Positions 1-5,788 are shown, counted from the stretch's first letter. The stretch: DNA of 5,788 bases from Candidatus Sulfotelmatobacter sp. (GCA_030044775.1 JASICF010000054.1:1-5788), one strand, 5' to 3'. Made by a program: numbers and translations. The notes: a model not told the origin generated them from the letters alone.

Positions 1-1
1 G

Positions 2-991
2 GGCCGCCTGAAGCGCTCCTCGCTCGCTCACGCCGCTCCCTGGGCTCGCAGCGTTGTCGTCTGCGCCATCAACTACAACACCGCACAGCCGTATTCCACG
101 CAACTGCCTGACAAAACTCGCGGCTGGATTTCCCGCTACGCCTGGAGCCGCGAAGACTACCACGAGTCTGTCATGCGTCGCCTGCGCGAGGTCGAAGCCG
201 CGCTACAAAGCGCATTCGCAAGCACCGCGCCAGCTCCCGCCACCAATCCGCCGACCAGCTCAGATCCGGAAAAAACGCTCATCACCCGCTGCTACGTCGA
301 TACCGGGCCCATCGTCGAGCGTGTCGTAGCAAAATACGCCGGCATCGGATGGATCGGAAAGAACACCTGCATCATCCATCAGAAACTCGGCTCATGGCTT
401 TTTCTCGGAGTCATCCTCACTTCGCTTGAACTCGCTCCGGAAGAAACCGGCTTACCCGCGCCTGATCGTTGCGGCTCCTGCACCCGCTGCATCGACGCCT
501 GCCCCACTCACGCCTTCACCGCTCCGTATCAGCTCGATTCCAACAAATGCATCGCCTATCTCACCATCGAAAAACGCGGCCGGCTTCCCGGCCACGACGA
601 TCTTCGCTCGCAGATCGGCCGCCATGTTTTCGGCTGTGATATTTGTCAGGATGTCTGTCCCTGGAACCGCAAAGCTCCCGCAACCCACGCTTCCGAATTT
701 CAGCCGCGTCCGGAGTTGGTCAACCCCGCGCTCGAATGGCTCGCCGAAATAAGCGGCGACGAATTTCGCCGCCTCTTTCGCAGTTCTCCTCTACGCCGTA
801 CCAGGCGCATCGGCTTGCGCCGCAATGCCGTCATTGCCATGGGCAATAGTGGCGACAGGAAATTTCTCCCAATCCTCGAAAAACTCGCACAGAAAGAAGA
901 CGGAGGTGAAGATAAAGACGGGGGTCAAGATAAAGACGAGGATGAAGTCCTGCGCGATAGCGCAGAGTGGGCACTGCGCAAGCTCAGGTAA
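2..991 (+). CDS. queG: Epoxyqueuosine reductase QueG (5' end outside the window)
   Basis: QueG reduces epoxyqueuosine to queuosine in tRNA (His, Asp, Asn, Tyr), using cobalamin and two [4Fe-4S] clusters in the cytoplasm. The frame is open from base 2 and gives 329 visible residues. Residues 17-26 (SVVVCAINYN) and 44-53 (ISRYAWSRED) match the family's N-terminal half, so I estimate that 55-60 residues are missing. VDTGPIVER at 99-107 contains the Asp expected to be the catalytic acid. The first cluster motif is C157-xx-C160-xx-C163-xxx-C167-P. The second uses C183 (NKCIAYLTIE) with C212, C215 and C219 (FGCDICQDVCPWN). The C-terminal 60 residues (RRIGLRRNAVIAMGN, then SAEWALRKLR) form the usual HEAT-like helices, and the protein ends there, as in short-type QueG. 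An internal ATG at 173 is not the real start, because it would remove conserved sequence. A charged Asp/Gly/Lys insert at 300-314 is a local tandem repeat. The identification is firm. Confidence 0.96.
   Translation, partial: GRLKRSSLAHAAPWARSVVVCAINYNTAQPYSTQLPDKTRGWISRYAWSREDYHESVMRRLREVEAALQSAFASTAPAPATNPPTSSDPEKTLITRCYVDTGPIVERVVAKYAGIGWIGKNTCIIHQKLGSWLFLGVILTSLELAPEETGLPAPDRCGSCTRCIDACPTHAFTAPYQLDSNKCIAYLTIEKRGRLPGHDDLRSQIGRHVFGCDICQDVCPWNRKAPATHASEFQPRPELVNPALEWLAEISGDEFRRLFRSSPLRRTRRIGLRRNAVIAMGNSGDRKFLPILEKLAQKEDGGEDKDGGQDKDEDEVLRDSAEWALRKLR
899..952 (+). repeat. 18-bp tandem repeat inside queG (about three units)
   Basis: Units at 899-916 and 917-934 differ at only two bases. A third, decayed unit at 935-952 keeps GACGAGGATGAAG. 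The repeat encodes DGGEDK, DGGQDK, then DEDEVL, all in frame with queG. It sits between the last two helices of the C-terminal HEAT-like region, where a loop would tolerate extra charged residues. This looks like a recent in-frame expansion by slippage. The effect on function is probably small (inference). Confidence 0.8.
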
Positions 992-1004
992 GGGCGGGGG
1001 TGTT

Positions 1005-1052
1005 CCCACTCAAGCGGGGTGCCCCACTCAAGCCCGTCTTTGGCTTGAGTGG
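1005..1052. repeat. Intergenic hairpin with duplicated CCCACTCAAGC motif
   Basis: CCCACTCAAGC occurs at 1005-1015 and again at 1023-1033, separated by GGGGTGC. The second copy forms the left arm of a perfect 11-bp inverted repeat: CCACTCAAGCC at 1024-1034, loop CGTCTTT at 1035-1041, GGCTTGAGTGG at 1042-1052. It lies between the ends of two convergent genes, so it could help end transcription from both sides or stabilise the mRNA 3' ends. There is no T-run after the stem on either strand, so it is not a standard intrinsic terminator. The form resembles dispersed intergenic repeats that I recall from acidobacterial genomes, which is memory and not a search result. Confidence 0.75.
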
Positions 1053-1090
1053 CATCGCTTCTACATCCCGTTTGCAGCTTCCTCTCTCTA

Positions 1091-2284
1091 CTACCTGTCC
1101 AGCACCGCCAGATTCTCCGGGTCTGCGATCGAGTACGGGGAGCCCGCTGCCTCGCTTGCGCCCGTCGAGGTCACCGTGAACACCATCAATTCCCCCGCCG
1201 AAGTGCTGATCGCATACAGATGACCGCCGCTGTCCCACGCAATGTGATCGACTTCCTGGCTTGTCAGCAGCCCGGTGAAATGAGTGATCGGATTCGCGCC
1301 GTTGAAATGCAAAACCTGCAATCCCGAGGTTCCCGCGACCGCAATCAATTTTCCGTTGGGGGAAATGCGGATGTCTGTTACGGTATTCACCGCCGTCTTC
1401 CCCATGTTCGCCGCCGTGCTCGTCGTGCTGAGATTTCCAGAGCTCTCAGCCGTGTAGACCGCGATCTGCGACGCTCCATCTTGCTGCAAGGTGGAAATAC
1501 TCATCGGCATCATCGGAATCGCAATACGGTTGTCAGAATCTGTGGAAGCCGAATCCGTCGAGGAAAGATTCGGGCAGTAGTAATCGCCCGGCGGCGCTTT
1601 GGGAATTTGTGCAGTAATGTTGGTTTCCGTCAGCTCGCCTTCGCTGTTGCGCGTGTATCCGAAGATGCCGGGCTCGTCGCGGTAGCAGTCGGAACTGTAT
1701 CCGTAGTCATTGTTGCCAATGAAACTCAAAGGCGTGTTGAAGGCCGGACTCGCAGCCACCGATCCAAGATAGGTCAGTCCTCCGGTCGAGTTATCGATAC
1801 TGAAAGCCTGATAGGCATTATTGGCGCAAATATTTCCCAAAAGATCCGGATCGTACAGGGTTGTTCCAGTGCGGTCGACAAACAGATTTTCCGGGCCTCC
1901 GCACCCATCCTCGTTGTAATTTTGCGCGTTAATCGAGGCTACTTGCGTCAGAGCGCCATCGGCCCCAACGGAGAACGAGTAAATGCTGATTCCATCGCTG
2001 CCGAAAACATACTTGCTATTCAACGCAAGGTAGTTCGCGTTCAGCGGAAATGGCGAACCGGAAATCGGCGTGAGCCGGCCGTTGGCAGCGGCGCTAAATC
2101 CGCTGACTTCATAATTACTTCCCTTTTGCGCGGACACGTACACAAATGCGGCAGGAGAACTCGCCGCCGCGGCTTGCATGCTTGCGTCAGTTTGTGAAGG
2201 CATGACCTGGGAGGAAGCCAGAACTGAACTGGCGAAGGTCGCAACGGAAAAAACGAACACAGAAAAACCGGTACTGCGAAGCAT
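1091..2284 (-). CDS. Exported beta-propeller protein, lactonase/YncE-like family
   Basis: The 397-residue product has a signal sequence. Its hydrophobic stretch spans about residues 6-22 and the likely cleavage follows VLA at 23. A low-complexity Ala/Ser linker follows to about residue 45. The rest is made of propeller-like strands with a recurring 'YSFSVGADGALTQV' pattern, also seen as FSIDNSTGGLTYLG (161-174), IFGYTRNSEGELTE (207-220) and IAVYTAESSGNLS (274-286). ISPNGKLIAVAG at 307-318 is a typical blade. This is the style of the 6-phosphogluconolactonase-like (Pgl, PF10282) propellers that are abundant in acidobacteria. Most of them have no demonstrated lactonase activity, so I assign only the fold. 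Four cysteines (128, 153, 200, 237) lie in the middle blades and could form disulphides outside the cytoplasm. The start has AGAGG (2293-2297) eight bases upstream. The gene runs towards queG and stands alone. Confidence 0.8.
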   Translation of the reverse strand: MLRSTGFSVFVFSVATFASSVLASSQVMPSQTDASMQAAAASSPAAFVYVSAQKGSNYEVSGFSAAANGRLTPISGSPFPLNANYLALNSKYVFGSDGISIYSFSVGADGALTQVASINAQNYNEDGCGGPENLFVDRTGTTLYDPDLLGNICANNAYQAFSIDNSTGGLTYLGSVAASPAFNTPLSFIGNNDYGYSSDCYRDEPGIFGYTRNSEGELTETNITAQIPKAPPGDYYCPNLSSTDSASTDSDNRIAIPMMPMSISTLQQDGASQIAVYTAESSGNLSTTSTAANMGKTAVNTVTDIRISPNGKLIAVAGTSGLQVLHFNGANPITHFTGLLTSQEVDHIAWDSGGHLYAISTSAGELMVFTVTSTGASEAAGSPYSIADPENLAVLDR

Positions 2285-2326
2285 TGACGAAGCCTCTGTG
2301 TGGAATGGCGTGATCGAGCGGAAACC

Positions 2327-2354
2327 ATACTAGCGAGGCTCCGACAGTTGTGAT
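2327..2354 (-). promoter_or_regulatory. Possible promoter for the propeller gene
   Basis: On the minus strand ATCACA (2349-2354; four of six match the -35 consensus) is followed after 16 bp by TAGTAT (2327-2332; four of six match the -10 consensus). Transcription would start near 2320, giving a leader of about 35 bases before the ATG at 2284. Both boxes are weak, so this is only a candidate. Confidence 0.25.
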
Positions 2355-2504
2355 ATACAGCGGATTCCTGCTTGCCGCCGCGAAATCTCCTGAGAATTCA
2401 ACCTCGAACGAAAACTCCTTCGCGAGCAAATATTTACGGTCTTGATACCGGTTTGCGCCATTCACACGCTCTTAACAACGCTGTCACCGGGTAGTCGTAT
2501 TTAT

Positions 2505-2514
2505 TTGATATCAA
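2505..2514. promoter_or_regulatory. Perfect 10-bp palindrome TTGATATCAA, possible operator
   Basis: TTGATATCAA is an exact palindrome in the AT-rich part of the divergent intergenic region, 120 bp upstream of the plus-strand start and about 220 bp upstream of the minus-strand start. A palindrome here could bind a dimeric regulator. It is short enough to occur by chance, and no second copy is visible nearby. Confidence 0.2.
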
Positions 2515-2624
2515 TTGGTTTGCAGACTTCCGGTGCGGCTTTTAGCGCTGACTTCGGTAACTCGCGTTGACGATAGATGGCAACTATTCTCTGAATTGAG
2601 GGTTCAAATCTCGGGGTTCATTGT

Positions 2625-2629
2625 AGGGA
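2625..2629 (+). promoter_or_regulatory. Ribosome binding site AGGGA that sets the start at 2635
   Basis: AGGGA ends five bases before the ATG at 2635. That ATG is followed directly by a normal signal peptide. An in-frame ATG further upstream, at 2515, would place 40 extra residues before the signal sequence and has no such site. Confidence 0.6.
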
Positions 2630-2634
2630 TAAGT

Positions 2635-4032
2635 ATGTCCTCGGGCAGAAAAATTCGCGGGAAAACCGGGCATGCGGTGAGCACATTCACATTATTGATG
2701 CTCGTGATCACGTGTGCCGGCGTGGCTCACGCGTCCGCTACATTGCTCCTCGAAGAACCTTACGGCAAGTTGGGATTTTTCACTGCCACGGGACATGCCG
2801 CGGTTTACTTGTCCGATATTTGCGCCGAAACTCCCCTCAAGCTGCGGCCCTGCGAACCCGGCGAATTAGGCACCGTCATCAGCCGCTATGATGGAGTCAA
2901 TGGCTACGACTGGCTGGCCATCCCGCTCATTCCTTATTTATATGCGGTCGATGATGCCGAGGATATTCCGCTGTATGCCGATCCCCGGCTGGTGAACTTT
3001 CTGCGCGATCAATATCGCCGCAAGTATCTGGAAGAGATTGCCCCCGACGCGCCCAACCGAACGACGCCAGGCGGCAACTGGTATGAACTCATTGGCACCT
3101 CGTATGACCGCACGGTTTACGGCTTCCAGGTCGCAACCACCCCGGCCCAGGATGCGGCGTTTATCGAGAAGTACAATTCGTCCGTCAACCGCTCCCATTT
3201 CCGCACCGTGTCGCGCAACTGCGCCGACTTCGTAAAAGATGTCATCAACTTTTATTACCCCAAGGCTCTGCATCGCAGCGTGGTCGCCGATGTGGGCATC
3301 ACCACCCCCAAGCAGATGGCCAAGATTTTGATCAAGTACAGTGCGCGCCATCCGGAGGTGCAATTATCGCGATATATCATTCCGCAGGTTCCCGGTCTCG
3401 AGGCGCGCAGCGAACCGGTTCATGGTGTCGTTGAATCGTTCTTGAAATCGAAAAAATATATCGTGCCGAGCGCGGTCGTGAGCCCGATTTTTGCCGGCTG
3501 TGTCGTTGCAGTATATATCGGCACCGGTGGCGGACGGATCGATCCCTCGCGTCACGCGCTTGTTTACAGCGCAGACCGCGATCTGGAAAAGCCCCTCGGA
3601 GCCGAGGACCGCCGCTCCTATCAATTGGAATTGAATCATTTGCTGGGTACTACAGAAACCCGCGAATGGAACATCCTCCACTCTGACCATTTGCATCGTC
3701 TTTTACGCAACGCGATTCCAGATTTCGACGCCGATGGCCGTCCGGTTCTTCGTATTCGGCAGGGCGCGGAACTTGTGAGTGTCGGCATCGCGGAAAGCAA
3801 TCTCTTCTCTGACCCAGCCGCCAGTTCTCTCGCTCAGCAGTTGATCGAAGCACGCCTGCGGGCGGAGTTGAAACGCGGCGTTCCCAAAGCCTCCGAGAGC
3901 GATGTCACTCACGATTGGGATCTACTGCACGAATTGCTGAATAGCGCGGAACGTCAGGTGGCCCAGACTCACCACCCGATTCCGGTTTCGCAGACGCACT
4001 TCGAACCTTCCGCAACCCGAAATCGACCCTAA
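2635..4032 (+). CDS. Exported protein with a probable permuted papain-fold (NlpC/P60 or LRAT-like) domain
   Basis: The product has 465 residues when counted from the ATG at 2635. Residues 1-33 are a signal peptide: basic RKIRGK, a hydrophobic core at about 17-30, and cleavage near AHA-S. After a short strand come TGHAAVYLS (52-60) and, much later, SRNCADFVKDVINF (193-206). The order His then Cys, with the Cys opening a helix in an 'NCxxF' setting, is what circularly permuted papain-fold enzymes show; LRAT proteins have NCEHF. His54 and Cys196 are therefore the proposed catalytic pair. NWYELIGTSYDRTVYGF (148-164) lies between them. Cys63 and Cys73 could form a disulphide. Residues of about 250-465 are not recognisable; they hold one more cysteine (289) and a charged amphipathic helix near 390-415. 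The substrate is unknown: a cell-wall peptide, amide or lipid ester are all possible. The gene is single, and its end lies 26 bp from that of the convergent STN gene. The export call is strong and the fold call moderate. Confidence 0.65.
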   Translation: MSSGRKIRGKTGHAVSTFTLLMLVITCAGVAHASATLLLEEPYGKLGFFTATGHAAVYLSDICAETPLKLRPCEPGELGTVISRYDGVNGYDWLAIPLIPYLYAVDDAEDIPLYADPRLVNFLRDQYRRKYLEEIAPDAPNRTTPGGNWYELIGTSYDRTVYGFQVATTPAQDAAFIEKYNSSVNRSHFRTVSRNCADFVKDVINFYYPKALHRSVVADVGITTPKQMAKILIKYSARHPEVQLSRYIIPQVPGLEARSEPVHGVVESFLKSKKYIVPSAVVSPIFAGCVVAVYIGTGGGRIDPSRHALVYSADRDLEKPLGAEDRRSYQLELNHLLGTTETREWNILHSDHLHRLLRNAIPDFDADGRPVLRIRQGAELVSVGIAESNLFSDPAASSLAQQLIEARLRAELKRGVPKASESDVTHDWDLLHELLNSAERQVAQTHHPIPVSQTHFEPSATRNRP

Positions 4033-4058
4033 CCCAGCCAACTCCAGATCTAAAGTCC

Positions 4059-4910
4059 CTACTGATCCTGCGGAGGTTGCTGCGGTGCCATCGGTGGCCG
4101 CTGTGGCATCATCACGCCGCCCGGCGGAGGATAGCCCGGCGTCGCCGTCGACTGCCCGTTACTATCTCCCTGCTGCTGCTGTTGCTGTTGCTGCTGCATT
4201 TGCAGTTGACGCTGTTGCATTTCCTGCAGCATCTCTTGCGGAGTCTTCACCCCCGGCTCGTCCGGAGGCGCTTCGTCCGCTTCTGTCGCCGCCTGGTCGG
4301 CCGCAGGATCCACCGTGTTGTCAGCAGAATCGGCATCGTCGGCCGCTTTGGCACTCACCGGCGCGGGAGCTGCGTTCGCTTGCGCACTCGCAGTATCCGG
4401 GATATCTGGTCCGGTTTTCGCTACCAGCACGACTCGCACCAGTGCGCTTGTATCCTCAGGTGAGCCGAGCAGAATGTAATTGAAGTGCGACCCGTTCAGC
4501 AGGTCGGCCATCACTTCCCGCGGCGGTGCCGGACCAAGCCGCACGGCGACCCGCTCGGTCGCATTCGCGGGCACGTCGATGTCAGCCGCCGTCTCTTTGT
4601 GTACCGCGCGCAGGACGTCCCCGAGCGTCGAGTTCGGAGCCGTTATGGTCAGCAGCCCGCTCTGAAAAGTAACCTCCGGGGCCACCGCTGGCAGAGAGTC
4701 CAGCCCAACCTGCGGAATTGGTCCTCGCGGGCCGTTCGGCAAGGGCGGCAGTGGTTTCTTTGCGGCCCGGTGCACCTGGTGCGGGGCGTTTTTTGTCTTT
4801 GTGCTCGCGGACGTTTGAGTCGTGTCAGCCAGGCCCGTAGCCGGAAGGCAGAGAGCCCCAGTTGCCAGCAGGCATGCAGCCCATCCCGATCGCATCAAAA
4901 TCCGCCTCAT
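4059..4910 (-). CDS. Exported STN-like domain protein with poly-Gln/Pro tail
   Basis: The product has 283 residues from the ATG at 4910. I preferred this start because MRRILMR gives a classic basic n-region, followed by a hydrophobic core (about 9-25) and cleavage after GLA at 28. AAGG (4916-4919) lies five bases upstream. An in-frame ATG at 4955 would add 15 residues and cannot be excluded. A basic, Pro-rich linker covers about 40-70. Residues of about 81-165 resemble the short STN domain (PF07660) found at the N terminus of secretins and TonB-dependent receptors: LLTITAPNSTLGDVLRAVHK, then VAVRLGPAPPREVMADLL, then FNYILLG. The remainder is low complexity: Ala/Asp/Glu-rich (170-220), Gln-rich with nine consecutive Gln (239-247), then a Pro/Gln/Met tail. 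No secretin or beta-barrel domain follows, so it may be a periplasmic adaptor or sensor part that works with a partner encoded elsewhere (inference). Confidence 0.7.
   Translation of the reverse strand: MRRILMRSGWAACLLATGALCLPATGLADTTQTSASTKTKNAPHQVHRAAKKPLPPLPNGPRGPIPQVGLDSLPAVAPEVTFQSGLLTITAPNSTLGDVLRAVHKETAADIDVPANATERVAVRLGPAPPREVMADLLNGSHFNYILLGSPEDTSALVRVVLVAKTGPDIPDTASAQANAAPAPVSAKAADDADSADNTVDPAADQAATEADEAPPDEPGVKTPQEMLQEMQQRQLQMQQQQQQQQQGDSNGQSTATPGYPPPGGVMMPQRPPMAPQQPPQDQ
4170..4196 (-). repeat. CAG/CAA trinucleotide tract encoding nine glutamines
   Basis: On the minus strand nine codons in a row are CAG (seven) or CAA (two), giving a pure Gln run inside the STN-like protein's tail. 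Further Gln codons flank it on the N-terminal side (MQQRQLQM). Such a tract can change length by slippage in whole codons without breaking the frame. Confidence 0.9.
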
Positions 4911-5127
4911 CGGTACCTTATCTTCGGCGCTTGCAACGTCGCGTACCAGCCTCATTTTACCACCCCGCTAGTTTCATCGTTGCCGCATTCGCTCGATTTG
5001 AATCGCCAAGGCCCCTGATTCCGCAGGTCCGCGCTTTCACCAGAGGCCTCGGAATCTCGCTTGCTGCCCTCCGTGCCAGTACCCGATAGAACGTATTGAC
5101 AGAAGTCTCTTGCAGGGGGAAGTTCTA

Positions 5128-5159
5128 ATTAATATTTCAGTTGCGCGTGGGATTAATAT
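5128..5159. repeat. Direct repeat ATTAATAT, two copies 24 bp apart
   Basis: ATTAATAT occurs at 5128-5135 and 5152-5159, just upstream of the GTG start at 5178, in a short AT-rich patch. Two half-sites 24 bp apart could bind a regulator on nearby faces of the helix, or the copies may simply be alternative -10-like elements. The evidence is limited to the repeat and its position. Confidence 0.3.
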
Positions 5160-5164
5160 GCTTT

Positions 5165-5169
5165 GGGAG
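5165..5169 (+). promoter_or_regulatory. Ribosome binding site GGGAG for a GTG start
   Basis: GGGAG lies eight bases before the GTG at 5178. In this frame there is a TAA at 5154-5156, and the only other possible upstream start is TTG at 5163, which overlaps this site. This supports GTG at 5178 as the start of the right-hand gene. Confidence 0.55.
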
Positions 5170-5177
5170 AAAAGTCC

Positions 5178-5788
5178 GTGACCGATCCACTCAACTTAAC
5201 TCGCCGCTTCGCTATCCCTCGTTCACTGATTGATCGTTCACCGGTCGGCAACCGCCTCTCCGACTTTCGGCTAGGAGGCTTGCCAGTTGCGGCCCTGGCT
5301 GCGCTGGCCTTGCTCGCGCTTTGCCCGGCGATCGCAGTCGCGCAGACCAACTGCGAAACCTCCACCGATATGGATGCCACCACCCAGACTACGCTGACCA
5401 GCACCGCTCTTCATTACTACACCCTGATCTCCAGGGGCGACACCAACACGCTCCGTCAGAACTCCATTCCAGCCCTCACTGCCGATTTTTCCAGTATCGC
5501 CGCCACCATTACCGCAAACCAGCCCGCTATTGCCGCCGCTGCGCCAACTACGCGCCCGCCATTTCTTTTGACCGCACAAGGCACGGCCGCACTCCCTCAT
5601 GCAGAATTCTTCTGCGGCGTCTTCGGACGCAACGGCCAGACTTCCGGCAGCGCCGCCTTTTATTTGAACGGTCTCGCTCCCGGAAAATACGGCGTCGTCA
5701 TCATCGACGCGCCTTCGTCAAAAGGCATTTACACCGTCTCGGAAATTCTGCAGCAGGAGGGTTCAGACTGGAAACTGGGCGGGCTCTA
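5178..5788 (+). CDS. Exported protein of unknown function (3' end outside the window)
   Basis: The frame starts at GTG 5178 and stays open to the right edge, giving 203 complete codons. The first 35 residues form an unusually long basic n-region. Next comes a strongly hydrophobic Ala/Leu stretch (35-50), with likely cleavage after AVA at 55. The cysteine at 49 does not fit a lipobox. The mature part begins QTNCETSTDMD, then HYYTLISRGDTNTLRQNSIPAL (79-100), FFCGVFGRNGQTSGSAAFYLNGL (144-166), PGKYGVVIIDAPSSKG (168-183) and YTVSEILQQEGSDWKLGGL (185-203). The last segment resembles the final strands of small alpha/beta domains of the NTF2/SnoaL kind. I also recall similar conserved hypothetical proteins in acidobacteria. 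Neither point proves a function. Cys59 and Cys146 could pair. Third-position GC preference and the signal sequence make this a real gene. Confidence 0.75.
   Translation, partial: MTDPLNLTRRFAIPRSLIDRSPVGNRLSDFRLGGLPVAALAALALLALCPAIAVAQTNCETSTDMDATTQTTLTSTALHYYTLISRGDTNTLRQNSIPALTADFSSIAATITANQPAIAAAAPTTRPPFLLTAQGTAALPHAEFFCGVFGRNGQTSGSAAFYLNGLAPGKYGVVIIDAPSSKGIYTVSEILQQEGSDWKLGGL

Larger units (their letters stand above)
2285..2634. other. Divergent intergenic region, 350 bp
   Basis: This region separates the propeller gene (-) from the permuted papain-like gene (+) and must hold both promoters. Visible landmarks are a weak minus-strand promoter candidate near 2327-2354, the palindromes AAATATTT (2428-2435) and TTGATATCAA (2505-2514), and an AT-rich patch at 2498-2516. 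On the plus strand TTAACA at 2472-2477 is a fair -35 match, but no good -10 follows at 17 bp. I see no RNA gene and no convincing small protein. Confidence 0.6.
4911..5177. other. Divergent intergenic region, 267 bp
   Basis: This region lies between the STN-like gene (-) and the right-hand partial gene (+). The plus-strand half contains a perfect TTGACA at 5096-5101, then TCTAAT (5124-5129) and TAATAT (5130-5135), but the gaps of 22 and 28 bp are too long for a normal sigma-70 promoter. On the minus strand TAAAAT (4954-4959) is a fair -10 box. If it is used, the RNA would begin just inside the upstream ATG at 4955, which would favour the start at 4910. No RNA gene is evident. Confidence 0.5.

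Noticed and set aside
899..946. Asp-rich insert in QueG as an EF-hand-like calcium site
   Set aside because: The Asp spacing is superficially similar, but the hydrophobic residue and flanking helices of an EF-hand loop are missing, and a DNA tandem repeat explains the pattern.
1005..1033. Two direct repeats as the start of a CRISPR array
   Set aside because: Only two 11-bp copies with a 7-bp gap are present, which fits neither repeat nor spacer length, and no cas genes are near.
1049..2197. A 382-codon open frame on the plus strand, antisense to the propeller gene
   Set aside because: Its product is Arg-rich with no recognisable domain. Its codons lie exactly opposite those of the minus gene, which has a signal peptide, a ribosome binding site and propeller repeats. 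It is a mirror of that gene.
2187..2465. Minus-strand frame of 92 codons at the 5' side of the propeller gene
   Set aside because: It overlaps the signal-peptide region of the propeller gene in another frame, has no family likeness and no good ribosome site.
2601..2614. GGTTCAAATC, which looks like a tRNA T-loop
   Set aside because: The flanking bases do not form a five-pair T-stem and no anticodon arm or acceptor stem lies around it. It is not a tRNA or a clear attachment site.
2515..2634. Upstream in-frame ATG at 2515 as the start of the papain-like gene
   Set aside because: It would put 40 unremarkable residues ahead of a clear signal peptide, while the ATG at 2635 has AGGGA at the right distance.
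4077..5018. Plus-strand open frames across the STN-like gene (4077-4463, 4085-4483, 4485-5018)
   Set aside because: They are rich in Arg, Leu or Ala/Ser with no domain, and arise opposite the low-complexity Gln and Ala codons of the minus gene.
5273..5282. AGGAGG followed by TTG inside the right-hand gene as an alternative start
   Set aside because: The gap is only one base, too short for initiation, and the bases code for part of the signal-peptide region (LGGL) in the main frame.

Overview
The window looks like a piece of a free-living bacterial chromosome, most likely from the Acidobacteriota (Terriglobia/Acidobacteriaceae type). This is an inference. It rests on the moderately high GC content, the density of single-gene units for secreted proteins of unknown function, a Pgl-like beta-propeller protein, an STN-domain protein with a Gln/Pro-rich tail, and an intergenic hairpin of the 'GGGGTGCCCCACT...' kind that I recall from acidobacterial genomes. 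No search was possible.

Layout, left to right. (1) Positions 2-991 (+) hold the 3' part of queG, epoxyqueuosine reductase, the last step of queuosine biosynthesis; its first ~55-60 codons lie outside the window. (2) Positions 992-1090 are a short gap with a duplicated CCCACTCAAGC motif and an 11-bp perfect hairpin between convergent genes. (3) Positions 1091-2284 (-) encode an exported beta-propeller protein of the lactonase/YncE-like type. (4) Positions 2285-2634 are a divergent intergenic region. (5) Positions 2635-4032 (+) encode an exported protein whose N-terminal half looks like a circularly permuted papain-fold (NlpC/P60- or LRAT-like) hydrolase and whose C-terminal half I do not recognise. 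(6) Positions 4059-4910 (-) encode an exported protein with one STN-like domain and a long disordered Ala/Asp, poly-Gln and Pro tail. (7) Positions 4911-5177 are a divergent intergenic region. (8) Positions 5178 to the right edge (+) are the 5' part of a gene for an exported protein of unknown function, probably with a GTG start.

The genes alternate strictly (+ - + - +), so none shares an operon with a neighbour here and each needs its own promoter. Four of the five proteins carry an N-terminal signal sequence; only QueG is cytoplasmic. I see no shared pathway linking the five genes, no mobile element, no CRISPR array and no RNA gene. The features most worth following up are the permuted papain-like protein with its unassigned C-terminal half, the stand-alone STN/poly-Gln protein, and the intergenic hairpin repeat.
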